DNA of 64,000 bases, taken from positions 1,598-65,597 of the forward strand of contig JAFDYD010000033.1 of assembly GCA_018267615.1 (NCBI GenBank), given 5' to 3'. Source of the stretch: Bacteroidota bacterium (GTDB taxonomy: Bacteria > Bacteroidota > Bacteroidia > Chitinophagales > Chitinophagaceae). The notes under the pieces were generated by a model, which made no database searches, was not told where the DNA came from, and saw only the letters and a program-made list of their open reading frames with translations. The position numbers and the translations under genes are program-made. Positions 52,387 through 60,805 of this stretch are shown here, one piece after another; position 1 is the first letter of the stretch, and each line of letters opens with the position of its first letter.

Positions 52387-53463
52387 TCACAAAACGACGT
52401 CAAATTTTTCGCCTAAAAACTCCAGGTCTTCTACAACTGCATGCAGCAATGGAATGCCTTTTTCTAAACGTATTGCCTGTATCTCACGTTCAGGATCACC
52501 TGGAATTAACACGCGTTCTTGTCCTTGAATTGGTTCGGCAGACCTGAATCTGCGGATCCATTTGTCCATATGGAGTCTAAATTCTGCTGCTTCGCGAAAT
52601 GCATCGATACGCATGGCTCCAAAAAAATGTCCAATTCCTTTTCCGGGCATTTCATCGGGCATTGACATGAATGCAGGAAATGGAGGCACCCAAGGACCAT
52701 AATTCGCTCCACTTAGTACCGCAGAAAAAATATCAACGATTGCACCCAATGCATATCCCTTGTGACTTCCATGCTCCCGATCACCACCAAGAGGAAGCAG
52801 TGCTCCTCCATCTTTTAATTCGTGAGGATTTGTAGAAATATTTCCTTTTTTATCTTGTATCCAGCCGGCTGGTGCCTGCTGACTTTTGCGTTGAAGAATC
52901 TCCAGTTTCCCATTTGCGGCTGTTGTCGTTGCAAGATCCGCAACAAAAGGTGGTTCTTCCCCCGCAGGAAATGCAACGCAAATTGGATTCGTGCCTAATA
53001 ATCTTTCAACAGAAAAAGTTGGCGCAACCAATGGACTTGCATTTGTCATGACAATTCCGATCATATCCTGCTCAACGGCTTTCAGCGCATAATATCCGGC
53101 AATACCGAAATGATTTGAATGTTGTACACTGACCCAACCCGTTCCTGCTACTTTTGCTTTGTCAATTGCAACCTGCATAGAATAAGGTGCAACAACCAAT
53201 CCCAAGCCACTATCACCATCCACAACTGCAGTCGAAATCGTTTCATGGATAATACGAATTGCCGGTTTTGTATTCGCTCTTTTTGCTTCCCACAAACGAA
53301 CATATCCTATCAGTCTCGCCACACCGTGCGAATCCACTCCCCGCAGATCGGCGCTTAATAATGCGGTCGCTGCAGTTAGCGCATCTTTCGCCGGGCATCC
53401 AATCTTTTGAAAAATTTTTTCTGTGAACGACAAGAGCCTTTCATATGTGAATGTTTGTTCCAT
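52387..53463 (-). CDS. Ldh-family (malate/L-lactate/ureidoglycolate dehydrogenase-type) oxidoreductase
   Basis: The 358-residue cytosolic protein matches the Ldh_2 family of NAD(P)-dependent 2-hydroxyacid dehydrogenases with an unusual fold. Conserved parts are DLRGVDSHGVARLIGYVRLW near 54, VQHSNHFGIAGYYAL with the catalytic histidine near 120, and TNASPLVAP. Members reduce or oxidise malate, lactate, ureidoglycolate, sugar acids and others. The position beside carbohydrate oxidoreductases suggests a sugar-acid substrate; this is inference. It has its own transcript, separated from the Gfo/Idh gene by a terminator. Confidence 0.88.
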   Translation of the reverse strand: MEQTFTYERLLSFTEKIFQKIGCPAKDALTAATALLSADLRGVDSHGVARLIGYVRLWEAKRANTKPAIRIIHETISTAVVDGDSGLGLVVAPYSMQVAIDKAKVAGTGWVSVQHSNHFGIAGYYALKAVEQDMIGIVMTNASPLVAPTFSVERLLGTNPICVAFPAGEEPPFVADLATTTAANGKLEILQRKSQQAPAGWIQDKKGNISTNPHELKDGGALLPLGGDREHGSHKGYALGAIVDIFSAVLSGANYGPWVPPFPAFMSMPDEMPGKGIGHFFGAMRIDAFREAAEFRLHMDKWIRRFRSAEPIQGQERVLIPGDPEREIQAIRLEKGIPLLHAVVEDLEFLGEKFDVVL

Positions 53464-53516
53464 TGTATTTATTCAGCACGCAAATATCGGGAATGATGCG
53501 GTATGTCAGAAAATGA

Positions 53517-53555
53517 AAAACCCGGAGGTGATTGCGAAATCATCTTCCGGATTTT
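53517..53555 (-). terminator. Intrinsic terminator of the second Gfo/Idh gene
   Basis: CCGGAGGTGATT and AATCATCTTCCGG pair with one bulge over 13 bases around a short loop. The minus strand then reads GGGTTTTTC. It lies between the Gfo/Idh stop (53571) and the Ldh start (53463). Confidence 0.75.
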
Positions 53556-53570
53556 CTATCGACAATGAAA

Positions 53571-54971
53571 CTATTTCAATTTCATATTCACTGGATCCCA
53601 GTACATAATTTTTTTCTGAAAGTAGCTTTCATTCGCAGCAAGACAAGGAGCAGCGGCTCTGAATCCAAATACAGGGTCCTCTATAACGGGCTTGCCTGTA
53701 CGAATGGCGTCATAAAAATGCGTGTGGTGTTCAACATCGCCATTAAAATCGGCAGGCACTTGATAATTTGTAGCTGGCTTGCTGTTTTCTTTTTGATCTT
53801 CTGCAGAATATTTCTGATTATAATTTTTCGTCAGTTCATCCTGCATAGATTTCGGATAAGTTCCTAATGCGTCCCAGCCACCGATTCCCGGCGCCTTTGG
53901 CATTTTGTGATGACGAACCTGGAATCCATTCCAGTTCATTTCAATCACACCTTCAGATCCGATGAATTTTGTTGAGCCCACATCTCCTTCACCACTTATG
54001 AAATTCACGCGCAACATCACTTCAAATGCAGGATGTTCTTTTGTTTCGGGATAATGCATAATTCCAGTCATTACATCCGGCACATCGCGTCCATCTTTCC
54101 AATAACTCAATTGCCCTGAAGTGCAAATCATTTCCGGACCTTTTGAGTCTGTTATGTAATGAATGCCTGTGAGCAGGTGTATGAAAAGATCTCCGGATAC
54201 ACCAGTTCCAAAGTCACGATAGTTGCGCCACCAGAAAAATTTTTTCGGATCATATGGTTCTTTCGGCATGCCGGCAATATAACGGTCCCAGTCAACCGTA
54301 GCAGGCGATGCATCTGTCGGCATTGTGTATTCCCATGCACCAATCGCACTTTGCCTGTCTGTAGTAGCTTCGATACAGGCAAGCTGGCCAATTTCACCAG
54401 CCTTGTACAATTCCTTTGCTTTTACAAATGCAATATCACTTACTACCTGGCTTCCGATCTGCATCACTTTGTTTGTGCGCTTTTGCGTTTCGATCACTTC
54501 CATTCCCTGGCTAATCTTATGAACCATCGGTTTTTCGCAATAGACATGTTTTCCTTTGTTCATTGCATCGATTGAGATACGCGAATGCCAAAGATCAGCA
54601 GTAGCAATGACCACCGCATCAATATCTTTTCGCTCCAATATCTCACGATAGTCCTGCGTGGTAAAAATGTTCTTGCCATAAACTTCTTTTACTCTTTCGA
54701 GACGTCCTTTGTACAAATCACAAGCAGCCACCAATTCAACACCAGGAACTTTCACTGAACTTCCAATATCACTAAATCCCATAATACCCATACCGATTCC
54801 CGCAATCCGGATCTTATCATTGGGACCTATCCTTTTATTATAGTTCAGCATTTTTGTTTCCGCAGCTTCTTGCGCAGCAAGAGACGACAGTGAACCAGCG
54901 GAAAGCATAAACGTTGTACTTCCCAATTGCTGTAAAAATTTGCGACGGGAAGAGGAATGAATTTTTGCCAT
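53571..54971 (-). CDS. Gfo/Idh/MocA-family oxidoreductase, exported (copy B)
   Basis: The 466-residue protein has a Tat-type signal (SSRRKFLQQLGSTTFM). The Rossmann domain starts at IRIAGIGMGIMGFSD, with VVIATADLWHS and the EKPMVHKIS motif; EKP holds the catalytic lysine. The C-terminal domain has FGTGVSGDLFIHLLTGIHY, with the conserved aspartate and histidine. It is a paralog in family but not close to copy A. Downstream comes its terminator; upstream (55 nt) is the sugar isomerase-like lipoprotein on the same strand, so an operon is likely. Substrate unknown; glycoside oxidation is plausible. Confidence 0.9.
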   Translation of the reverse strand: MAKIHSSSRRKFLQQLGSTTFMLSAGSLSSLAAQEAAETKMLNYNKRIGPNDKIRIAGIGMGIMGFSDIGSSVKVPGVELVAACDLYKGRLERVKEVYGKNIFTTQDYREILERKDIDAVVIATADLWHSRISIDAMNKGKHVYCEKPMVHKISQGMEVIETQKRTNKVMQIGSQVVSDIAFVKAKELYKAGEIGQLACIEATTDRQSAIGAWEYTMPTDASPATVDWDRYIAGMPKEPYDPKKFFWWRNYRDFGTGVSGDLFIHLLTGIHYITDSKGPEMICTSGQLSYWKDGRDVPDVMTGIMHYPETKEHPAFEVMLRVNFISGEGDVGSTKFIGSEGVIEMNWNGFQVRHHKMPKAPGIGGWDALGTYPKSMQDELTKNYNQKYSAEDQKENSKPATNYQVPADFNGDVEHHTHFYDAIRTGKPVIEDPVFGFRAAAPCLAANESYFQKKIMYWDPVNMKLK

Positions 54972-55025
54972 ACACGTAAATAATTTTACCGTAAAAAAAT
55001 TTCTTTCGTTGCCAACAATTCTTTA

Positions 55026-55922
55026 CTACTTCAACTTTCCAACTTCATCGTGAAAATATTTTACAGTGTTGATCACGTCTGGAAGACTGTGATACCAATT
55101 TGATTCCTGCTCAATCGACAACATTCCTGTGAAACCCTGATCTTTTAATTCCTGGAAGATTGCCGGGAAATTGTTGACGCCTTTGCCGACCACAGTATCT
55201 TCAGCTTTTGGATCATCAAATTTCTTGATGTCTTTTAAATGCACACCGTAAACATGACCAGAAAGTTTTTTGAGACAGTCAACCGGGTTGTATCCGTTGC
55301 GAGCCCAGTGACCAACGTCTGCGCATGATCCGATATTTGGATGACCAGCCACCGCTGCTAATACTGAATCTGGAGCGGAATATGCATTTGGTTTTGGATG
55401 ATCATGTATAGCGATTTTAATCCCGTAAACGCCGGCGAGGCTATCAACCTGGTTCCACTGGTCTTTCCGTGGCTCTGCAGTGATATAGCTTACTCCCATA
55501 TCTTTTCCTAAATCAAAAAATTTTTTCCATTCGGCAACAGTTTTTGGATCGATCACACCAAAAGCCATCATGGTAATTCCTTTTGACTGCAGTAATTGTT
55601 TTAATTTTTGACGACTTTCAGGTTTGAGATCAATACCAAAACTTTCTTTGCCAAAACCTTCCCCCAATTTTTGTCCGGGAAATGCTTCTATAAATTTTAC
55701 GCCGGCGCTATCCACTTTTGAAAGTCCTTCCACGAATGTGAAATGATTGAAGGTCCACATCTGCACACCGATCTTCCACTCTTTTGTAACATCTGGTTTT
55801 GCGGGGGCCGCAGCGGCAGTGTCAGCTTTTGCTTCGTCAGCTTTTTTTTCGGATTGATTATTACAGGCTGCGAAGAAGATTACAGCACTAAAAAATAAAA
55901 GTGATTGAACTGATCTTTTCAT
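55026..55922 (-). CDS. Sugar phosphate isomerase/epimerase-like TIM-barrel lipoprotein
   Basis: The product is 298 residues from MKRSVQSLLF. It has a lipoprotein signal (FFAACNNQSEKK; Cys at 20), then an AP-endonuclease-2/xylose-isomerase-like TIM barrel: WKIGVQMWTFNHFTF at the start, YITAEPRKDQW, IAIHDHPKP, IGSCADVGHWARNG and GVHLKDIKKF. The His, Asp and Glu metal ligands of the fold lie in these strands. It is anchored in the envelope rather than cytosolic. Related exported proteins accompany keto-glycoside enzymes. The open frame begins 31 codons earlier; the lipobox sets the start. It lies between the FAD oxidoreductase and Gfo/Idh copy B on one strand. Confidence 0.87.
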   Translation of the reverse strand: MKRSVQSLLFFSAVIFFAACNNQSEKKADEAKADTAAAAPAKPDVTKEWKIGVQMWTFNHFTFVEGLSKVDSAGVKFIEAFPGQKLGEGFGKESFGIDLKPESRQKLKQLLQSKGITMMAFGVIDPKTVAEWKKFFDLGKDMGVSYITAEPRKDQWNQVDSLAGVYGIKIAIHDHPKPNAYSAPDSVLAAVAGHPNIGSCADVGHWARNGYNPVDCLKKLSGHVYGVHLKDIKKFDDPKAEDTVVGKGVNNFPAIFQELKDQGFTGMLSIEQESNWYHSLPDVINTVKYFHDEVGKLK

Positions 55923-56029
55923 ATTGCAATTTTTTTGGGATAAAATAAAGAAGGATTGAAGGTAAGTATTATTGGGAAATATCTTCCCACGGGAATGAAT
56001 TTTTAGAATAATCAAATTATTTGATCTGA

Positions 56030-57937
56030 TTATTTAATAAAGCCGCCCTCAAAATTTATTTTTTTGCTATTGAATACATCAGTGTATTTATCCAGTAACA
56101 CTGCCAACTCCCACCGTTTTATCGGGCGGCGGTCATCAAAATCATTGAGCCCGGCAATGCGCCATGTCTTTGCTTCAGTTGAATCACCACCTCTCGTTTT
56201 ATTTTTTTTGTTTATTGCCGAATGATCGATATAGGATTTTACAAACTGACATGCATCTCCTACTGAGAGTACCTGATCGATATTATCCGAACCATAAACA
56301 TCAAACGCAGAAAAATTTTCAAAAAACTGATCGTGGTTAATCGTGCTGTCGGGATAAAAAAAAGTTTTGTTTGCCCACCCTTCTGGCTTACCATCTCCTC
56401 TTAATATACCGGTGACCCCTATGCGCTGAACGGAATTCCAATAAAAAGCATCAGGTTTTACATCCACAAAAGGTACCAGGTAGCATTTGAGGTCAAGTAA
56501 TTTTTGTTGAATGGACCTGGTATCAGCTTCACGCGGTTGTTTATTATTTTGAACACACCACGCGGCCAATACCCCCGCAGCTTGTCCAGTCAATAATACA
56601 ACCGGTTGCAGCCGCGTCGCTCCATTTACAATATTTGAAACAGAAATCCCTTTTTCGCAGACAATCAGCCCTTCTATTTTCTTTGGTATCAGTGCCCCGA
56701 GCGGAATACTGAAAGAAGGTATGGATGGAAATCTAATTTCGGGAGTTCCTGGCTGCTGGCCGTGATGATGATCCACCGGATAATCACCGACCGCTATTCC
56801 CGTGCGGTACAATTTTTCCGAACCTGTGTATGGAGAAAGAATATGATTGATATTAAATCTAACTATCCCTTTCAATCTCCTTCCCTCCCGATTATAGGGG
56901 ATCAATGCAAGACCGCTATCCAATTCATCGTCGGCAAGACCAATATTTTTAAATCCCAATGTAGTTTGGATATAATAAATAAATCCAAGTGTATGCTCCC
57001 GCGCTTTTTCGTATTCATTTCTTCTTGTCTTATCATCGACAAGCATCGCCGAAAAATAAAAATCATTTCCATGCGCAGGCCAGTTCAACATGTATTTATT
57101 TCCGGGAAGTTTTCCATAGTTCAACATGCCAATAGCATCTGTTTTATAGGCAGCGCCTTTGCATGGAGCAGAAGAACAACAACAATCATAGAGTGATGAA
57201 TCATAGTTTGTCGGCCGCAGAATAACTTTGTTTGCGCCAGGACCAAAATCTTTTAATGTTGCTGCCCACGTTATATCCTGAATGATATCCGTTTTTCCCG
57301 GCGCCATTTTTTCTTTTGAATCAATACTATTTTCAGTTCCGATATCATATTCCGCACCAGCATCGGCAAAAGCATCTCCCAATTCAGTTGCATCGATGGT
57401 AATTTTTGATTTTATTTCTAAGAACTTATTCGCTGCGTTACTAAAAATCGCACCTGTTACCTGATTGTTTTTCTTTATTATTTTTTCAAATCTCCAGCCA
57501 AATAATACTTTTAATTTTTTTTCCGAAGATGCCCACGCTTTGAAAATACTGTCACCTACATGTGGTTCAAAACAGGTTTCACTTACCCAACCCGTTGCTA
57601 GATTTTCTGTATGATAATGAGTGTGCAACGCATCTCTGAAAGATTTCCAAATTCCTGAAGGCAACGCATCATTCCCATCGGTGCAACTAACACCTGCAGC
57701 AGTTAGCATTCCACCCAACCAATTAGTTTGCTCAATGATGATGGTCTGAGCACCGGATCGTGAGGATTGAATGCCTGCTGCTGTTCCGCCAGTGCCACCA
57801 CCAATCACAAGAACTTCAGTGGTGAGTTTATTTTGCGAGCGACAAATATTAGAGCAAATAGAAAAAGCAACGCATGCTATAATAGAAAAACAAATTACGT
57901 TCACGCGTTGGAAACACATAGCAGATATTTGTTTCAA
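56030..57937 (-). CDS. Exported FAD-dependent oxidoreductase
   Basis: The 635-residue protein has a signal peptide (hydrophobic about 13-29). It is an FAD-dependent oxidoreductase of the Pfam FAD_oxidored (PF12831) type, with the dinucleotide motif VLVIGGGTGGTAAGIQSSR at about 42, the GGMLTAAGVSCTDGND segment, TIDATELGDAFADAGAEYD and the C-terminal GATRLQPVVLLTGQAAGV flavin contact. The C-terminal 150 residues may be a separate small domain. Members are often next to sugar-cleaving enzymes in Bacteroidota. The substrate is unknown. It is the first gene of a possible operon with the TIM-barrel lipoprotein and Gfo/Idh copy B. ssb and its terminator lie upstream. Confidence 0.88.
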   Translation of the reverse strand: MKQISAMCFQRVNVICFSIIACVAFSICSNICRSQNKLTTEVLVIGGGTGGTAAGIQSSRSGAQTIIIEQTNWLGGMLTAAGVSCTDGNDALPSGIWKSFRDALHTHYHTENLATGWVSETCFEPHVGDSIFKAWASSEKKLKVLFGWRFEKIIKKNNQVTGAIFSNAANKFLEIKSKITIDATELGDAFADAGAEYDIGTENSIDSKEKMAPGKTDIIQDITWAATLKDFGPGANKVILRPTNYDSSLYDCCCSSAPCKGAAYKTDAIGMLNYGKLPGNKYMLNWPAHGNDFYFSAMLVDDKTRRNEYEKAREHTLGFIYYIQTTLGFKNIGLADDELDSGLALIPYNREGRRLKGIVRFNINHILSPYTGSEKLYRTGIAVGDYPVDHHHGQQPGTPEIRFPSIPSFSIPLGALIPKKIEGLIVCEKGISVSNIVNGATRLQPVVLLTGQAAGVLAAWCVQNNKQPREADTRSIQQKLLDLKCYLVPFVDVKPDAFYWNSVQRIGVTGILRGDGKPEGWANKTFFYPDSTINHDQFFENFSAFDVYGSDNIDQVLSVGDACQFVKSYIDHSAINKKNKTRGGDSTEAKTWRIAGLNDFDDRRPIKRWELAVLLDKYTDVFNSKKINFEGGFIK

Positions 57938-57964
57938 ATTATAAATAATATCGTGTAAAAAATA

Positions 57965-57993
57965 AGAAAGCTCCTTTGAGTAAGGAGCTTTCT
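57965..57993 (-). terminator. Intrinsic terminator of ssb
   Basis: AGAAAGCTCCTT (57965-57976) pairs perfectly with AAGGAGCTTTCT (57982-57993). The minus strand then reads TATTTTTT. It separates ssb from the FAD oxidoreductase gene. Confidence 0.85.
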
Positions 57994-58031
57994 ATGAATG
58001 ATAGCCTAGAAAAATTTGTGCCTCTTAAACA

Positions 58032-58463
58032 TTAAAATGGCAAATCATCGATTGGAGCAGTGATGTCACTCGGTGAAGGAATGTTGCTTCCTGCTGGGGC
58101 TGCCTGCGAAGCATAATTTTCTCCGCCACCACCCGCATAATCTCCAGTCCTACTACCCAGAAGCTGAACGGTAAACACACGCAGTGTCAATGACACTCCT
58201 GTTGTACCATCATTCTTAGGATAAGTTCTCACTTCAGGCGTTCCTTCCGCATATACCTGCGTTCCTTTTTTCAGATACGGAGCAACTCCGGTTCTGTCTG
58301 TCCAATAAGCACACTCCACCCAAATCGTTTTATCTTTCTGGTTGCCTTGTGCATCACGGAATTTTTCAGTATGCGCCACATTGAAGTTGATTACGTTTTT
58401 ACCATTTACAGTATTCGTAATGCAATCCTTTCCCAGGTTTCCGATTATCTGTAGTTTGATCAT
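58032..58463 (-). CDS. ssb: Single-stranded DNA-binding protein
   Basis: The 143-residue protein has an N-terminal OB-fold (MIKLQIIGNLGKDCI, then FNVAHTEKFRDAQG and the conserved tryptophan in TIWVECAYW). A Gly-rich linker and the acidic C-terminal tip DDLPF, which recruits repair and replication partners, follow. Length is in the usual range. Bacteroidota often have more than one SSB. The 267 nt upstream, between divergent ssb and mnmA, hold the promoters of both. Confidence 0.95.
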   Translation of the reverse strand: MIKLQIIGNLGKDCITNTVNGKNVINFNVAHTEKFRDAQGNQKDKTIWVECAYWTDRTGVAPYLKKGTQVYAEGTPEVRTYPKNDGTTGVSLTLRVFTVQLLGSRTGDYAGGGGENYASQAAPAGSNIPSPSDITAPIDDLPF

Positions 58464-58697
58464 AATTAAAAAAAATTTACCGGTGTTCTGAAAATTGTTT
58501 CTGCAGGCAAGTTACAGTTTTTGAAGGGTGAACCTATACTATTTTAGTAGGAGTAGTTATCCCCAAGATATTCCGAGTTTTTAACGTTTTGCCTGCGTTT
58601 CATTTCACCCGAAATGGAAAGTTTTTTGACGCGAATCGGTAGGTATTACACGTATTTCCTCAAACATTCTTCTGTCTGCCATGCGGTATTTTTTACT

Positions 58698-58705
58698 TAA
58701 ATTTG
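58698..58705 (+). promoter_or_regulatory. Candidate -7 element of mnmA
   Basis: TAAATTTG matches TAnnTTTG, 25 nt before the start codon at 58731. A clear -33 TTG is not seen. Confidence 0.4.
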
Positions 58706-58730
58706 CCCTTTATATTTTTTTAAAAAAATC

Positions 58731-59831
58731 ATGAGTCGTAAAGGAAAAGTTCTGGTAGCAATGAGTGGTGGTATCGACAGTACCATTACAGCGCTCATGT
58801 TGCATGACCAGGGATATGAAGTGGTAGGTATTACAATGAAGACTTGGGACTATGCGAGTGCCGGCGTTTCAAAAAAAGAAACAGGCTGCTGCAACCTGGA
58901 TAGTTTTAATGACGCACGAATGGCTGCAGTGCAGCATGGATTTCCTCATTTTGTTTTGGATATACGTGATGAATTTGGCGGCGCCGTTATAGAAAATTTT
59001 GTTGACGAATACCTTGCTGGACGTACTCCAAATCCGTGTGTCATGTGCAACACGCATATCAAATGGCGTGCATTACTTAAACGTGCCGACGCATTGAATT
59101 GTGATTTTATTGCAACCGGTCACTATGGAATTATTCAGCAACACATCAACGATCGTTATTATATCAGCAAAGGCATTGATGAAACAAAAGATCAGAGTTA
59201 TGTATTATGGGGATTGCAACAGGATCTGCTGAGTCGTACTTTACTTCCATTGGGAAAATATAAAAAAACGCAGATTCGCCAGATGGCGATTGATTATGGT
59301 TATCCCGAACTCGCGAAAAAAAGTGAGAGCTATGAAATTTGTTTTGTTCCCGATAACGACTACCGCGGTTTTTTGAAGAGAAATGTGGCGGGACTTGAGG
59401 AAAAAGTGAGCGGCGGAAATTTCATTGATAAATCGGGCCGTGTTTTGGGCACGCATAAAGGTTATCCGTTTTATACAATTGGTCAGCGTAAAGGATTGGA
59501 TATTGCTTTTGGAAAACCGGTATATGTAACAGCAATAGATCCCGATACAAATACAGTTGTGCTAGGTGATGAAGATGATCTCTCTCAGACCCAAATGGTA
59601 GTTGGGAAAATGAATATGATGAAGTATGATTTGATAACGCCAGGAATGGAAGTGATCACTAAGATCCGTTACAAAGACAAAGGCAGTCTTTCCAATATTT
59701 ATCCTGACGGCGCCAAAGTGAATGTTCGTTTCTATGAAAATGTGAAGAGCATTGCGCCGGGACAAAGTGCCGTTTTTTATGAAGGAGATGATGTGATTGG
59801 AGGTGGAATAATTCAAAGAAAATTGGAATAG
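58731..59831 (+). CDS. mnmA: tRNA-specific 2-thiouridylase MnmA
   Basis: The 366-residue enzyme puts the sulfur on U34 of tRNAs for Lys, Glu and Gln. The ATP PP-loop SGGIDS is at 12-17. The two catalytic cysteines are Cys106 (NPCVMCN) and Cys204 (SYEICFVPD). DQSYVLWGL and GHYGI complete the fold, followed by two C-terminal beta domains. Length and motifs are full. A direct/inverted repeat block and a strong terminator follow. Confidence 0.96.
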   Translation: MSRKGKVLVAMSGGIDSTITALMLHDQGYEVVGITMKTWDYASAGVSKKETGCCNLDSFNDARMAAVQHGFPHFVLDIRDEFGGAVIENFVDEYLAGRTPNPCVMCNTHIKWRALLKRADALNCDFIATGHYGIIQQHINDRYYISKGIDETKDQSYVLWGLQQDLLSRTLLPLGKYKKTQIRQMAIDYGYPELAKKSESYEICFVPDNDYRGFLKRNVAGLEEKVSGGNFIDKSGRVLGTHKGYPFYTIGQRKGLDIAFGKPVYVTAIDPDTNTVVLGDEDDLSQTQMVVGKMNMMKYDLITPGMEVITKIRYKDKGSLSNIYPDGAKVNVRFYENVKSIAPGQSAVFYEGDDVIGGGIIQRKLE

Positions 59832-59917
59832 CGACAACCAAGGAACAAGGGGCAAGATAGGAAGAACAAGCGACGAATCTTGTGCCTTGTTCCTTCTGTC
59901 TTGTACCTTGTCTTCGC
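59832..59917. repeat. Imperfect inverted repeat of AAGGAACAAG-type phrases after mnmA
   Basis: The left part (59832-59870) and right part (59879-59917) pair imperfectly as reverse complements. Both consist of repeated units such as AAGGAACAAG and CTTGTTCCTT. They start at the mnmA stop codon, before the terminator at 59964. Confidence 0.65.
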
Positions 59918-59963
59918 CACCATTTTTTCCGCAATAAATGAGCTCGTTTTTACGTTACCCTCA

Positions 59964-59992
59964 CCGGGAAGTTATGCTTCCCGGCTTTTTTT
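59964..59992 (+). terminator. Intrinsic terminator of mnmA
   Basis: CCGGGAAG (59964-59971) pairs perfectly with CTTCCCGG (59977-59984), followed by CTTTTTTT. It is a strong intrinsic terminator on the plus strand. Confidence 0.85.
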
Positions 59993-60067
59993 GGGCGGCC
60001 CACAAATTGAATAACACCTATCTTCATATTACGATCCAATTCCGATACAAATAACTATTAGTCCGGT

Positions 60068-60802
60068 ATGAAAAAGTTTTGCCTCTATATTTTGCCAACA
60101 GTTTTTTTGTTTTTCTTTGCATGCAAAAAAACCGACACTTATCATTCGGATCAGCTTACGGATTATGTGCAATTACAAGTGGGCAGATATATTACTTATC
60201 GAATGGATTCATTGCAGTTCATCAATTTTGGAACACAGGATACCATCGTCAGTTACCTCGCAAAAGATATCGTTACTGATTCCGTCGTCGATAATCTCGG
60301 TCGGCCAAGTTGGCGCGTGACTCGTTATCTAAGCGATACGAACGGCGTCACACCCTGGGTTGAAAATGAAGCTTACCTCATCACAGCTACACGCGAAGGT
60401 GTTGAAATGGTTGAAAACAATTTGCGCTTTTTAAAATTGGTATTACCGATTGCAGACGACTATACCTGGAAAGGGAATTCCTACATTGAAACATCAACTA
60501 TTTTTTCAAGCTATCCATATCTCGATGACTGGGATTACACGTACGACAGCGTTGGTCTTCCGTATAATTTACCAATTGGAGCAATTCCCAATTCATTTGT
60601 CGTACACCAACGCGACGTTGAAAAAGGCAACGATACCAGCTTCATAAGAACAAGGGACTACAGTGTGGAAGCTTATGCAAAAGGAATCGGACTCATCTAT
60701 AAAAACTTTCTGCATACAGAATACCAGCCACCGAATATAAGCACACCGGTTGGAACCACTACCGGGTATGGCCTGACATTAAGCATGGTTGATCATAATT
60801 AG
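60068..60802 (+). CDS. Lipoprotein of unknown function
   Basis: The 244-residue protein has a lipoprotein signal (FLFFFACKKTD; Cys at 19). The mature part has beta-type segments (QVGRYITYRMDSLQF, AYLITATREGVEMV, YTWKGNSY and YAKGIGLIYKN). It resembles the generic exported lipoproteins of Bacteroidota whose core fits a hydrophobic ligand or protein-binding fold. No named family was recognised. The next gene, a subtilisin-like protease, starts 3 nt after the stop, so the two share a transcript and may work together at the cell surface. Confidence 0.7.
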   Translation: MKKFCLYILPTVFLFFFACKKTDTYHSDQLTDYVQLQVGRYITYRMDSLQFINFGTQDTIVSYLAKDIVTDSVVDNLGRPSWRVTRYLSDTNGVTPWVENEAYLITATREGVEMVENNLRFLKLVLPIADDYTWKGNSYIETSTIFSSYPYLDDWDYTYDSVGLPYNLPIGAIPNSFVVHQRDVEKGNDTSFIRTRDYSVEAYAKGIGLIYKNFLHTEYQPPNISTPVGTTTGYGLTLSMVDHN

Positions 60803-60805
60803 TTT

